Shown one piece after another: positions 10,994 through 23,078 of a DNA stretch of 64,000 nt. The position numbers and the translations under genes were made by a program. How positions within the stretch are numbered: the stretch's first letter is position 1; each line of letters starts with the position of its first letter. Source of the stretch: Trema orientale (taxonomy: Eukaryota > Streptophyta > Magnoliopsida > Rosales > Cannabaceae); contig JXTC01000136.1 of NCBI GenBank assembly GCA_002914845.1, positions 440,663 through 504,662 on the forward strand, written 5' to 3'. The notes below the pieces were generated by a model. It saw only the letters and a program-made list of their open reading frames with translations, did not search any database and was not told the origin of the DNA.

Positions 10994-12040
10994 ATGCATC
11001 TAGAAATTTCAGAACTTAGGGGTGACAACTATAAGGTATGGAAAGAAAGGATTCTCCTTCATTTGGGGTGGATGGACATAGATTATGCTATAAAGAAAGA
11101 AGAACCACCTGCAGTAACTGAAAATAGCACTCCTGCTGAAGTTGCGCTATATGAGCGATGTGAGAGATCCAATCGGCTCAGTGTAATGTTTATAAAGACA
11201 AAAATTACTGCTAGTATTAGGGGTTCTGTCGAACAGTATGATAAAGTCCGAGACTTGCTGAAAGCAATTGACGAACAGTTCGTCACTTCAGAAAAGGCCT
11301 TGGCAAGCACCCTAATTATTAGATTCTCTTCTCTCCGTCTCACAACCGTTAAGGGTGTGCATGACCATATCATGCAAATGCGGGACATTACGGCTCAACT
11401 GAAGAAACTAGAGGTAGATATATCAGAGTCCTTCCTGGTGCACTTTATTCTGAACACCCTTCCTAAAAAATACGGACCTTTTAAGATCTCTTATAATACA
11501 TATAAAGATAAATGGTCCATAAATGAATTGATGACCATGTGTGTTCAAGAAGAGGAGAGGCTTGTTATGGAATTGGGTGAAAGTGCAATGTTGGCTACAG
11601 TCCGCGGGAAGAACAAAGTTGATAAAACCGACAAATCTCAAGCTTCCACTTCTAAGACCAATCAGAAGGGGAAAGGTAAAATACCACCTCAAACTGATAT
11701 TAAGAAGGAAAACAAGTGTTTCTTCTGCAAAAAGAAGGGGCAAATGAAGAAAGGGCAAATGAAGAAAGATTGTGCAAAATTTAAGAAGTGGCTTGAGAAG
11801 AAAGGTAATCTATCTTCATTTGTTTGTTATGAATCTAATATGGCTAATGTTAATATTAACACCTGGTGGATTGATTTTGGTTCTACAATCCATATTGCAA
11901 ACGAACATGTTAAGGAAAAGAAAGTGGTCATTGAGCATATTAGCACTGAGTTGATGATTGCTGATCCTTTGACTAAAGGTATGCCACCGTTTAAATTCAA
12001 GGATCATGTAGAGAGAATGGGACTTGTTTCCTCTTTATAA
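10994..12040 (+). CDS. Copia Gag fused in frame to an RNase H C-terminal tail
   Basis: 348 codons. Residues ~1-200 are a Copia-type Gag (UBN2/retrotran_gag-like), the capsid protein of a retrotransposon particle, with the usual NYKVWK near the start and EERLVME near the end of the domain. A basic region leads to the nucleocapsid knuckle CFFC (242-245) ... C260. This knuckle is abnormal: the expected His is Gln, and a 15-base tandem duplication (11,738-11,767) repeats GQMKK. Residues 291-298, WWIDFGST, match the start of the Copia protease, but the catalytic D-S/T-G is D-F-G. From about residue 303 the frame runs straight into the last RNase H segment, with ADPLTKGMPP. No protease, integrase or RT core remains. 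An uninterrupted frame between only slightly diverged LTRs suggests either recent origin or selection on Gag; which one is not decided here. Confidence 0.85.
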   Translation: MHLEISELRGDNYKVWKERILLHLGWMDIDYAIKKEEPPAVTENSTPAEVALYERCERSNRLSVMFIKTKITASIRGSVEQYDKVRDLLKAIDEQFVTSEKALASTLIIRFSSLRLTTVKGVHDHIMQMRDITAQLKKLEVDISESFLVHFILNTLPKKYGPFKISYNTYKDKWSINELMTMCVQEEERLVMELGESAMLATVRGKNKVDKTDKSQASTSKTNQKGKGKIPPQTDIKKENKCFFCKKKGQMKKGQMKKDCAKFKKWLEKKGNLSSFVCYESNMANVNINTWWIDFGSTIHIANEHVKEKKVVIEHISTELMIADPLTKGMPPFKFKDHVERMGLVSSL

Positions 12041-12308
12041 TTGTATATATACATTCAGTTTATTAAAGAAACTTTTATGCATTAAGTTATTTTCTCATTT
12101 ACGTGTGCACTTTACTTGAGAAAATGTATTTTATTCTGGACCTAGAATAATCATAAGGTTTATTCATTAAGTTTTGTTACCACATTAAGAACTTGGGAAG
12201 CAAAATGCATTGTAATACATAGTTGTTAATACTCGCATTTATGGGGACCTTTCACTATGATTCATGTATTTTGTTACTCAAAGAGATTTTGGATCAACGT
12301 ATGCACCA
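12041..12308 (+). other. 3' untranslated region of the Copia element
   Basis: Follows the gag stop codon and precedes the polypurine tract. No further ORF is present. Its position matches the normal Copia region between RNase H and the right LTR, so the internal deletion ends inside pol and spared this 3' segment. Confidence 0.7.
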
Positions 12309-12318
12309 AGTGGGAGAA
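12309..12318 (+). other. Polypurine tract
   Basis: AAGTGGGAGA lies in the ten bases just before the right LTR's TG. This is the usual Copia plus-strand priming site. Confidence 0.8.
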
Positions 12319-12676
12319 TGTAATGTTTTTAACGTTAATGTAACATTTTTAACGTTACTATTATGATGGTGCAACGGAAGAAACAGTAAATGGCCTTTGA
12401 TGGCCATTGTTGCAGTAGAGTGGTAACCGATTTCGGTTACGAAACTGGAATTCAGAGGTTCTTGATGGAGAACCTCTATAAATAGCATTTTGGGTCCTCT
12501 CACTGCTTACATTTTTGAGACATACACCATCACTCTCAGTGAGCAAGTGTGAGAAACGGTGCAATCGGATTCTTCCGCGATTTTCCTCTGTTTTTCAATG
12601 GCTGGAGGTTAATCAAGGTCATTGTTTATATGTTTCAATGATATTAGAAACATGTTTAGATCATTGTTTACTTTCA
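12319..12676 (+). repeat. Right LTR of the Copia element (358 bp)
   Basis: The same length as the left LTR. About eight differences were counted by eye, all transitions. Two of them fall in the TTTCAGTT/AACTGAAA hairpin and still allow G-U pairing. The TATA box is at 12,477-12,484. It is followed by the target duplication TTAAC at 12,677-12,681. Confidence 0.92.
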
Positions 12677-12681
12677 TTAAC
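12677..12681. other. Target-site duplication TTAAC (right)
   Basis: Matches 8,678-8,682 exactly and closes the element. Confidence 0.85.
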
Positions 12682-13250
12682 ATGAATATCCCCATATAGC
12701 ATTAAACAATTAAAAACCTTATTTCTTAGCACACCCTCAATTACGTACAATAATCGTATGATACTTTGCTCAAAATTAAAAAAAATCAAGATTTTATTTT
12801 TTTCTTTTAAAATTTTTTTTTTTATGTGAACTAACAGTTAACGTTTTGTTTATCTTTTTGGGAACCAACTGTGTGTGTGTGTGTATTTTTTTTTTTTTTG
12901 GTGTGAGAGAACTACTGTTCAAGAACTTTTTTTTTGGGGGGGTTGAGGAACCAATAAGTTGTGTAGTTATAAAATACGGAAAAAAAAATCATTAGTTTTC
13001 TTAATTTATACTGTTGTTGTAATTTATAAAATGAGGAAAAAAAATCTAAAAACTAATTTATTATAAAGTATTAGGGGGTGGAAAAAGAAATATTTAGAGA
13101 AATATTTAACCATGGGTATTTTTGTATATAAAATAAATTTATAATGTGTATGAAAAGAAATTTTAAAATATTAGAGAAGTATGTTTAGAAGGGGGTGGGG
13201 AGAGAAAAAAAAAAGGGTGGTAATATAGCAATCCAAATGAAATACTTTTT
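12682..13250. other. AT-rich intergenic DNA, no gene seen
   Basis: Contains poly-T and poly-G interruptions and a short (GT)n near 12,870-12,884. Nothing coding was recognised. Confidence 0.5.
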
Positions 13251-13873
13251 AAAAGCATGTTTAGTAAAGTTACTTTTGTTTTTTGTTTTTCTAATTTGAA
13301 ATTTTTTTAAAAAAATTTTGAAAACAAAAATTTCTTACTCTGAAAATGTTTTTGAACAATTTTTTAGAAAGTCTAATATCAAAAGTCAAATATATTTAGA
13401 CTCACATCACCATTTCTCTCATAATTTTCTCTTATCACTATCTCTTAGTCCCTTGTAAAAGTGGTATTGTTCAAAATACAAATTTTAAAAGTGGTGTTTT
13501 TCAAACTAAAATGTAAAAATGGTAAAATTTTCTCCAAAAACTTCACAATTTATTTAGAAAAATATCACTTTTTAAAGTTTTATTTTTTAAAAATACCACT
13601 TTTAAAATTGATTTAGATTAATACTATTTATTCCTCCCTCTTCATTCTCTCTTCCCTTTTTTCCTTATTGCTCTCCCTTTTGATTTTCATTTTTAAAAGT
13701 GAAAAGTACTAGTTACTAAACATATATATTCTTTTAATTCAAAAAACAAAAACAAAAGTACTAGTTACCAAACACATTTTTATTTTTAAAAATCAAAAAA
13801 TAAAATAAGAAAAAGTACTTTTGTTTTTGTGTTTGAAAAAACAAAACACAAAAACGTTACCAAACCGCACCCA
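13251..13873. mobile_element. Degenerate MITE-like region with GTTTGGTAA/TTACCAAAC ends
   Basis: The left side reads GCATGTTTAGTAAAGTTAC followed by TTTTGTTTTTTG. The right side ends CACAAAAACGTTACCAAACC then GCACCC. Two further inward-facing ends (AAAGTACTAGTTACTAAACA near 13,708 and AAGTACTAGTTACCAAACAC near 13,752) suggest nested or rearranged copies of one hAT-like MITE family. No target duplication could be fixed. Confidence 0.4.
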
Positions 13874-16093
13874 GATAATTATCTCATTGTATTTTATGCC
13901 TATAAGGTCAAACATTATCTGGTACATTTAGAAACCCTAGCACTCCATTCCTATGTTCTATACATAAGAATTCTATATTCCATCAATTCGTCTTGCATGG
14001 ATTCTAGCACCTCTAAGTGCATTCTCTTATGCTTTAAGCAATATTGTTTTGTCATCGTTTTTCATATCGAAGATACTAATTCTTATTCTTTTGAAATGAA
14101 TTAAAACTACATATGTGTTTGATCTTTTTCACAATAGTATGTAGGCAATTCTTTATGATCATCCATAACTTTAACCCACATACACACTTTTTCCCTTCTG
14201 GCAAAAACTCTTTGGCAACGCCTTATACGGTTAATAGGTTTTTCCGTAGATTCGCATATTCATCATGGTGATCAGTGGAACTATTTACAAGTCGATTAAA
14301 GAAAAATTGGCCTTTATATTTATATCTATATCCAATCATTTTCCTTCTTTTCTTATTGAGTTGGAAATAAAAGGTTGAATTAATTAGTCTGCTATGATCT
14401 GGACACTGAAAAAAAAAATATTTTGAGTCATTGGACAAGTGAAAAAAAAAAAAAAAAAACATTTTGAGTCATTGCGAAAGGTTATTTTGGACACTTCCAA
14501 AGATTGCAAATAAGCAAGCATTTTATTGTTCCAAAAATTAAAATCAGGTCTAAATGGTGTAATGATTGAATACCCTTTATATAAAAAAATTTAAAAATTA
14601 TTTGAGTATGTCATCTCTAGACAGTTAAGTCTTTGAAATCAAATTTAAGTATCAAGATCTAATACCAATTGTTAGCATGAGATTAACAACACAAAAGCGG
14701 GGGTGAATGGGGTAGTCAATCTTTAACTAACAAATACTCCATAAAATAAACATCTAGATTTTGGACCCAAATTATGTCTTGAAATTTATAGGTCTTGTAG
14801 AGCATGTGTACAAAATTGAAATTTTAGGTGGCACTAATTTCCTATAAGTATAAGATTATAGTGGGGCAAATATAAATCTCTTATATAACTTACAAATAGT
14901 TAAAGTATCCCGAAAGTTTGCCGCCCTCAACCATTCATTGCTCTGCCCATATTTGTATACATATTTATACATTCGCTAACGTTTAGTTTGTATTTATTTT
15001 ATTTTATTTTTTTTGAGGTAGTTTAATTAGTAGAATTTTTTTTTTCCCGATAATTTAACTGGAGTCACGTACTACCAGCAGTCTATTTCTTAACAAATTT
15101 TCAAGTTAAACCTGATTAGAGTTGGAAATGGAATGGAGAGCCAAGTTCTCGATAATACATGGGTGCCTACATTGTCACTTTTCCCCCCTCTTCTCAATCT
15201 CGTTTGATTTTTAATTAATGACCATAATAACTTTATTTTTAATTAATGACCATAATAACTTTATATAAAATAATATAAATAATCACATATAATATTAAAT
15301 ACTAAAATCATTTCAAAATATTTATATATTATAGTCTTCTTTATCAACTAGCTATATTATTGTTTCTTAGCACACCTCCTCAAATACAATTGATAAAACC
15401 AAACATCTTTAAAAAAAATATGAAAAATCAAAATCATTTTATTAGGTTAAGTTTTGATTATTATGGATGAGTATAATACAAATTCTAAACTTCAATTTTT
15501 TTGTTAAATTACACACTCTCAAGAACCCTAAAAATTAAAATTAACTATCTCAAAAACCCTAAAAATTAAACTGAGTCTCAAGAATTACAATAAAAATTAA
15601 CTCTCCCAAAAAGTCAAAAAATAAATTTCTCTCACATATCAAGAACTCTAAAAAAATTCCTCAAGAGAACTCTAACTTTATAGGAGAAAAATGAAAAAAA
15701 AAAGATTAATATTTAGAGTTGACCCCAAAAGTTAGTCTATATATTCTTTTAAATAAAAAAATATTGAAAATATTCTTTAATATATGTAGTGAGTTTTATT
15801 AAGAAAGCAAGAAGTTAGAATGAAAAATATAAAAATGGGTAGGAGGTCTTCAAAACTAGTGGATAGGAGAAGAAATTTCAAGATTTGATTTTATTCACAT
15901 TTAAATTTGGAATAACCAACATTTAAAAGGGTGTGTTAAAAGAATGTTTGATTTTTAAATTTTAAAGAGATGTTATTTAAAAAAATGGGTGGGAAGAGAA
16001 AAAAGAGAGGTGACAATATTAGAGCTACTCTAATGTGTGTGTGTGTATTTATATATAGTAGATATCAAAATAAAATGTAAACAAATTGCCATN

Positions 16094-16138
<45 letters not shown>

Positions 16139-16199
16139 CGTATGAGTAGTATAATATTACGATCGATAGATAAATCAATATTGGATATTGAATCTTAAT
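13874..16199. other. AT-rich intergenic DNA, no gene seen
   Basis: Holds an exact 30-bp-scale direct repeat at about 15,210-15,265 (TTTTTAATTAATGACCATAA appears twice). Around 15,530-15,670, loose repeats of 'CTCAAGAACCCTAAAAATTAAA' type words occur. An (AT)n microsatellite of about 40 bp (16,094-16,133) is preceded by one undetermined base (N, 16,093). No gene is supported. Confidence 0.5.
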
Positions 16200-16775
16200 A
16201 TGATGGTTACAAAACCAAAATTCTATCACTTAATTCTCATTCAAATTTATTCAATGTATTTAGTTGTAACTATTAGATTGAAATCTTACAGTTGTAAGCA
16301 TTAGATTGAAATCTTACGGTCATTATCAATTTTTTTTGTCGATAGGCAAAGGCAATAAAAAATCCTTATATATTGTATTGGCTTCATAAATGTGCAAAAA
16401 TATCTATATATATAGATGGTTATGAAAATGAACGCTATTATTTTATTTTCATTTGAATTCATTCCAACATATTTAATTATAACCATTATATTGAAATCTT
16501 ACAACCAATATTAGTTTTCTTATAATATATAAGCAGTAAAAAAATTCTTATAGTACTGATTATAAAAATGAATACTATCATTTAATTCCCATTAGAATTA
16601 ATTCGTTCTAACATATTCCATTGTAATCATTAGATTAAAATCTTACCGTTAATATTGGTTTTTTTATTGATAAATAATAAAAAAAAATCCTTATTTCCAT
16701 TGTAATCATTAGATTAAAATCTCAATATTAGTTTTATTGTTGAGAAACAATAAAAAATCCTTATTAATTGTATTC
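16200..16775. repeat. Degenerate tandem repeat, ~130-220 bp unit
   Basis: Four imperfect copies each contain, in order, words like TTAATTCTCATT, ATTCAACATATTTAATTGTA, CATTAGATTGAAATCTTAC, a GGTTTTTTTATTGATA segment and CAATAAAAAATCCTTAT. The copies start at about 16,225, 16,440, 16,575 and 16,695; the last is shortened. It is extremely AT-rich with no coding frame. The unit resembles neither the LTRs nor the MITEs in this window. Confidence 0.6.
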
Positions 16776-19700
16776 ATTTATAAGTCTTTCTATGAGAACA
16801 GACCACAAACTATTAATATATGTACCTATCAGAGACTTAATGAACAAGTAGTTATCAAAATCATATCGAATGATTACTTTTCAAACAATTCGTGAAGCTA
16901 TTAACTGTTATATTATACTTGTTAATTACGTATACGATTGGAATGATGATGATCATATGGAAGAAATTTTAAAGAATCAGGAGTCACAATTTGAATTTCA
17001 ATTTTTCACATGCATACATTATATAAATATATATGTTTTAGTTATATCGCCTAAATTAATAGTTATTAAAGATAATGGAAAAGATTAATACATTAATTTC
17101 TAGCGTGTGCTTAATTTGCATTGAGAGCGTAGAAATAGAAATAATTTGCAAATTAAAGTGATGAATATGGTTATGAAGCATAAATTACGCTGAGCATATT
17201 CATTGGTGTGAAATGGACACCCACAGCACTAACTATGATACATTGCCATAAATTCTAATACAACAAGTAATTTAGGATTAATGAAGTCAGTTAGAAATAC
17301 GTACATCTAGTAAGCTTAATAATTGCAATAACTGGGAATTCTTAGTTTACTTAATTAGTTGATAACAGTCCTGAATTATTAACCAAAGATGAAACAATTT
17401 TCAATTTGATTATGTGGGTGTTGACTTAAGCAATCAATTTTCGGTAGTCGAAGTACTGTTGATCGTGGGCGACTGGGCCTCGATTAATCAGTTCTCTTTC
17501 TTTTATATATATTTAAATATTTACTCGAAAGAAGAGTTTTCACGACACTTAGCAAATTGTATATGATTAGGTCCATTACTCAATTAGCTTTCTATGAATG
17601 GGTAAAATCACGTTTCGACATGACATGTCAATATATGTTACCTCTATGTGGATTAATTTATGATAGATTTAGGGTTCCCAATAAGCTCATTTTAAGCAAA
17701 AGAAGAACATTAAATAACGTAAAAAATAAAGTACATAAGCTCATCGATTAAAGTATGGATTAATTTTATAAATGATGGATATCAAGTGGGTTTAGTTTGC
17801 TTTCCATATTCATTATTTTAATGTGGTTAGAAAATGACTTTCACATGTGTCATCTTTGCGGGTCATGGATTTTAATTTGTACATGGACCATCCTAGCTAA
17901 TCTAAGGATAACCTCTCGAGACCGTGAATAGGTTTTCTCACCTACCGGGCCAACTAGTTCGGGGCTTCAATTCCAATTAATGTCAAAGTTTTCTATTGTT
18001 TGGAAGTATTTTTGGATAAATAAATACGTTAATTCAACTTTATCCGTTTATGATTGTTAGCTAAATGAATTTTACAGCTACGACGGTCCAGATTAGCAGT
18101 TTACAACATTTATTCAACTACTGTACATAGTTATCAATTCCATAATACACACATACATATATGAAATATCAACTGTACTTAAAACATGGCATTATTGAAT
18201 AATTGGACCAAAAGTTGGGTTATCCAATACGTATTAATTGCACCACTAATATAGTATAAAGTGATGTTCATCATTTTTTTTTTAAATGTTGTAGCGCCTC
18301 TAGCTAAATAATCATCTACTACTAGCATTAATACTTATAAGTTAGTGTATATATATAATTATCTAAGAATATGTATTCATGACTATTTTGTGAATTATGT
18401 AAAGACAAAGATTGCGCCATTTATCGAATTTTTTTTTCGATAACACGTACGGTTTAACTTTTAAGCCAATATAAGGGAACGTTCTAATAAGTCTAGTGCA
18501 CGTATAATATGTTTCTTTCTAAAAGTGTTACTGTAACAAGACACGATTAAAAAGTGTACCACAAGAAAACTTGAAACACTGTGAGCAATAAAAAAATTGT
18601 CATAAAACACTATGTGGTGGTGGCGCTAGCACAGATAATAGTGCGAGTCTCGTAAGTGAATTTTACTGATAAACACCACATTTTAAGTAGCCTGCGGGGA
18701 CAATACTACTTAAATAAAGTATTCCATTGCTTATTAAGAAAGGGAAAAATTAAAAGGTATAGTATATGCTCTATTTTAAAATGTATACTGTGGAGAATGT
18801 AACGAATTTATTGTATTATTAATTTATATATATGCATGTATGAGATTTTTTTTTTTTTCGAAAGAACATGTATGAGAAAATTTAAAAGCAAGTAATTAAA
18901 AGAAGTCAACCAGTTCTACGCACACGTATACATGTGGGAAAATGGAAACATAGCCAAGAGTAGATCTAGTTATTAAGACTAAAAGGCAAGCCTATAACGA
19001 TAATGTCATACCGATTTCAAAGAAATTTTAAAGGAATAAGAAAATGTACATATCTGAGTCTCTTCCAGTGTTTGATATATTTTATTTCCACTATATAAAC
19101 CCATTCGGATCAAATCGATTTTTATCATTACGTGCGGAAGAGTAATAAGTAACAATCTAATTCAAAAGATCTAGCCGGTATACTTCTCCAAAACACTATC
19201 CAATGCGTTTAGTAATGATCACCATGATCAAGAACGTACACATAAAAGGATATACATTTAGCTAGCTTAGGCAATAAGTTCATCCGTGTGGTCCACTACT
19301 CTATAAGTTGGCATGGAACAACCTACTAGTACACAGATAACCATGTACCTTAACCTTGGTAGTCCGCTCAGTTTCTATGATCGATTTAATGCAAATTAAA
19401 TCTTCATTATTATTTTTCAAGGAAAAAAGAAAGAAACTCATTATTTGTGGACTGCAGAGAACGCTTATTAGTAATGCATGTTGATCAAATAACATGTATC
19501 GTTTAATTAAAGATTTGACAACTCAAACATGATCACTAAATATATCACTATCAACATGGCTTTTATTTTTTTTTCCTTTTTTCATACCATGCACACTATT
19601 TGTAAAATTCTCCGTCAATATATGAAATCGTACACATTATTTATTTGTAGACAAAAGAAAATGTGGCCCTTAGCTTATGTTATATATATGAGGCGTAGGA

Positions 19701-20880
19701 CCAGTGGGCCCTACCCTACACTGAAACTCCAGTAGATGGTGGACAAACAAACGCATTGATTAGTACATTACTCAAAATTTTTGGAAGCTTGTAGCTTTTG
19801 GAGTACTCTAGTCTTGCAAAGGAAAATGGTCTACTTGAGCAAATTTCCACCTAAGATTGGTTTTGGTTGATGATCAACATCACACCCTCTCTCATCTCAT
19901 AGTTTACAAGCATGTTATATATCGGGAAATTCATGAGATTTTTCTCTTGCCCCCTTATCTCTCTTGTAATTAATTCTATAATTAGCTAAGGTACGTGCGT
20001 ATATATATATATATACCGCGTATGGAAGGAAACAATTGGTTCAGTTTTTGCAAGACTTCAACTACCTTGTCTTCATCATATTTGTGAAAGTGCAAGCTGC
20101 ATAAGCTAAACGTGCGCCCTAGACTTGTATTGTATGGTTCAGATGTTTAACTTCAATTAGGTACGGACTTTGTGTCACTCCACGTTTTAACAATGATTTT
20201 CTATCGAATAAGATATGTTATATCAGTACTACTCACTAGTATCATACTAAGTAAAATTCGAAATTATATACATATATAAAGGGACCAATCCAGTTCAAGG
20301 GTTCAGAGAAAATTTTGCTTTTTCATGAGTTCTGGACTAGCGAAAAGAACAAAATGAAAAAAAAAAAAAAACATTGTAGTGGTGATCATGGGCAAGGATC
20401 GCCTGATATTTGATAATTGGTATATTATTACGCATATAAGACGCTCGTAGAACCATATATATAATATAATATAATATAAACAATTCATTAATTGTTACAA
20501 GTCTTCTGCACATAGTAGTATGTACAGAAGATGTATTGATATTTTGTACGCATTTGTAGTTGTATATATGCATGAATGACATGCATATTTAAATGACAGA
20601 GGTCCGGTCCCCCACATACAAATTAAAGATGCCATTTGTAGGGATGACCTTGTATTTTTCATCTCATAAATTGGCAGAGAGAGAGAGAGAGGGAGTGTAT
20701 GTGTGTGTTGGGTGGAAAATCCAACCAAACAACTATCGTACTACAGTTTCTTCCAGATTCATTTTGCGTTCTTTATAACCAATAATTATGGATCCATGAA
20801 AATAATAATAATATTCATCATCACATTTATCTTTGCTCATCATTTTATATTATGTACCGCTAAGCACGTCAGTACTCATT
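16776..20880. other. AT-rich intergenic DNA upstream of the MYB gene
   Basis: No exon-like stretch was recognised on either strand. Features seen are short AT tracts (about 19,999-20,015) and a small (GA)n at about 20,676-20,691. Part of the 3' end probably acts as the distal promoter of the MYB gene at 21,015, but no specific site could be supported. Confidence 0.5.
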
Positions 20881-20885
20881 AGTGG

Positions 20886-20888
<3 letters not shown>

Positions 20889-20918
<30 letters not shown>
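20889..20918 (+). promoter_or_regulatory. (CT)15 tract upstream of the MYB-related gene
   Basis: A pure CT run about 100 bp 5' of the start codon. CT/GA tracts are common in plant core promoters and 5' UTRs, so this probably lies at or near the transcription start. That role is inferred from position only. Confidence 0.5.
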
Positions 20919-20921
<3 letters not shown>

Positions 20922-21014
20922 CTCTTTAAATTTTTTTGGCCTTATAATAAGTTAATTAAAAGGCCTTGTTTGGGGAGCGAGAAAGTGAAGTTGTTTTTAT
21001 AATCTAATCGAAAG

Positions 21015-23078
21015 ATGGGCAGGAAATGCTCTCATTGTGGGGAGATGGGTCACAATTCAAGGACCTGTAACTCCCGCAGACGATCACATGAGCTTATCCT
21101 TGGCGGTGGCCGTCAGCTTAGGCTCTTCGGAGTCCAGCTTGAGCTGTTATCTAATTCTTCTCCGTCGTCTTCGTCGAGGTTGTCCTCTCTTGACATCAAT
21201 AGGAGGAAGAGTTTTAGCATGGACTGCTTGTCTTCTTCGTCTTCTCCTGCTTTGTTCGCAGCTTCATCGTCGATACCTTCTTCTTCTTCTTCATCGTCGT
21301 CTCGCATAAGTTGTAGTAGTACTACAACCACTATAGACGAAATTTCAGATAAGTTGTCTAATGGATACCTCTCCGATGGCCTCATGGCAAGAGCCCAATT
21401 AGAAAGAAAGAAAGGTCAGTTTAAGTGTGTTTATATATATATATATATATTTGCCATTAATATCTCTATATCTAGACAGAGTGTGTGTTAATAATCTAAA
21501 TTTAATTTGTGTATATAGATCTCTTGTTTAGTTTTGAACAATATTTATAATTATACGCTGGCCTCTAATTTTTTATGAGTTCACATCCTGGAGGTTATCT
21601 TCTAGTTATTTACAGAATTTCCAATCCATTAAATTTCCCTTCTATTTATTTATCATTTATTGATTTTTTGCTGAAGAAAAATATTTAAATTTTATCATTC
21701 ATTTCATTCCACTATAACGTCGGACCTCATCATGATATTCATACCCTATTGTTAACAATTAATATATTTGTATGCCTCTATTTTAATATAAGTTCTGGGG
21801 TTCACAATTATGTTTTCCAAAGGGACTAGAGAGGGGTTACAATATATATATATATATATATATATGCGCCCTTCAGTTGTAATAAATCAAGATCAAAATT
21901 GTTACCGTGAAAAAAGCAAGCAATCTTATTGGGTCTCCCTCCTTCTTCTTCTTTTTTTTTTTCCCCACTGTGAATTGTTTGATATTAAGTGTCCCTTACT
22001 CCCTTGTACTTAACCACACACTAGTACTTATTAGCTAGTTGTATCTTTCAAAGTTATATCGGTATAGCATAATAAAAAGTTAATCCGAATATTTTCTCCA
22101 ATCGATCTAGGTAGCTAGCTAGCTAGCTCCATGTCAAGTTTAGATATAGGATCTTATGAATCTGTACATGAATTATAGTGTTAATTTGGTCATGATCATG
22201 AAAATTCACACACACACATATATATATTTCTATATGTATATATATATATATGAAAATTATATGAATGTACATAAATGATCAGGAGTACCATGGACTGAGG
22301 AAGAGCACCGGATCTTCTTAGTTGGGTTGGAAAAGCTTGGTAAGGGTGACTGGAGGGGCATCTCTAAGAACTTTGTGACCACTAGAACTCCTACACAAGT
22401 CGCCAGCCATGCTCAGAAATACTTTCTTCGACAAAACACTCTACTCAACAAAAAGAAACGCCGTCCTAGCCTCTTTGATGTATGTATACTACTACATATA
22501 TATATCTGTATATATTCAAAAGGAAAGTTATTTTTCTCCAACTAATTAAACCTTGTTATCATATATTATTTAATACTAGTTTATATATGGATGTACAGGT
22601 GGGAAGAGACCAATTACTCTCACTCCAAATGGTTAACATCAATATGTCTAAGCCAGGTGAAACTTCCATTACTCATCATGATCATCCATCGTTAGGATTT
22701 TCGGCAAAGACGATGATGACAGTTCCTACTAGCCAGCTTCTTCATGTCAAGTACTCTAGTACTACTACTTCTACCAAATTTGATGCTTCAAAAATCGACC
22801 ATTCCGAGTGGCCAATATTTATGAATCATCATCATGGTCATGACCACCATCGTCATTGTCAAGCTCCGGCCGTTCGAATATTTAATGAATCGCTTGATTC
22901 CCGGATCCGGCCTAGTGTTTCTTCAAGTTCGACAAAGGCTCATTCCCTTCAAAATAGTACTACGAGTACTAATGCAACTCCTGATTTGGAACTCAAACTT
23001 GGAGCTCCAATGCCATTAAGGAGAACTAAACCATGTCCCCGCCAGAGCCTTTTATTTGGACCTATTAGCGTGACATAA
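21015..23078 (+). CDS. MYB-related (1R, SHAQKYF class) transcription factor with CCHC knuckle
   Basis: Three exons join in frame (21,015-21,414; 22,283-22,479; 22,599-23,078; GT-AG introns) to give 358 aa. Residues 5-18 form a zinc knuckle, C5-x2-C8-x4-H13-x4-C18. Residues 36-40 are RLFGV, a known repressor-type motif. A single MYB repeat at ~134-183 begins VPWTEEEH and ends with the signature SHAQKYF (175-181). Near the C-terminus LELKL (329-333) is an LxLxL EAR motif, which recruits TOPLESS-type corepressors. A Ser-rich linker lies at ~50-110 and a His-rich patch precedes the tail. The family is nuclear, binds I-box/TATCC-like elements and includes KUA1/MYBS3-type repressors in sugar, growth and ageing control. 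The exact orthologue is not determined. Intron 1 (868 bp) is AT-microsatellite-rich. Confidence 0.93.

Larger units (their letters stand above)
8683..12676 (+). mobile_element. Non-autonomous Ty1/Copia LTR retrotransposon (gag-only, TR-GAG-like)
   Basis: A 3,994-bp element with 358-bp LTRs (TG...CA), a TTAAC target duplication, a primer site (9,043) and a polypurine tract before the right LTR. The long leader (about 1.9 kb) precedes one intact ORF (10,994-12,040). That ORF encodes Copia Gag, then a few residues of the protease start, then the last ~45 residues of RNase H. Integrase, reverse transcriptase and most of RNase H are missing and the junction is in frame. By eye the LTRs differ at about 8 of 358 sites, all transitions. 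That implies insertion roughly one to two million years ago under commonly used plant rates. Mobilisation would need proteins from an autonomous relative; this is inference. Confidence 0.88.

Noticed and set aside
18570-18730. Possible tRNA-related sequence around GGTGGCGCTAGCACAG
   Set aside because: No matching acceptor stem or T-loop; not supported.
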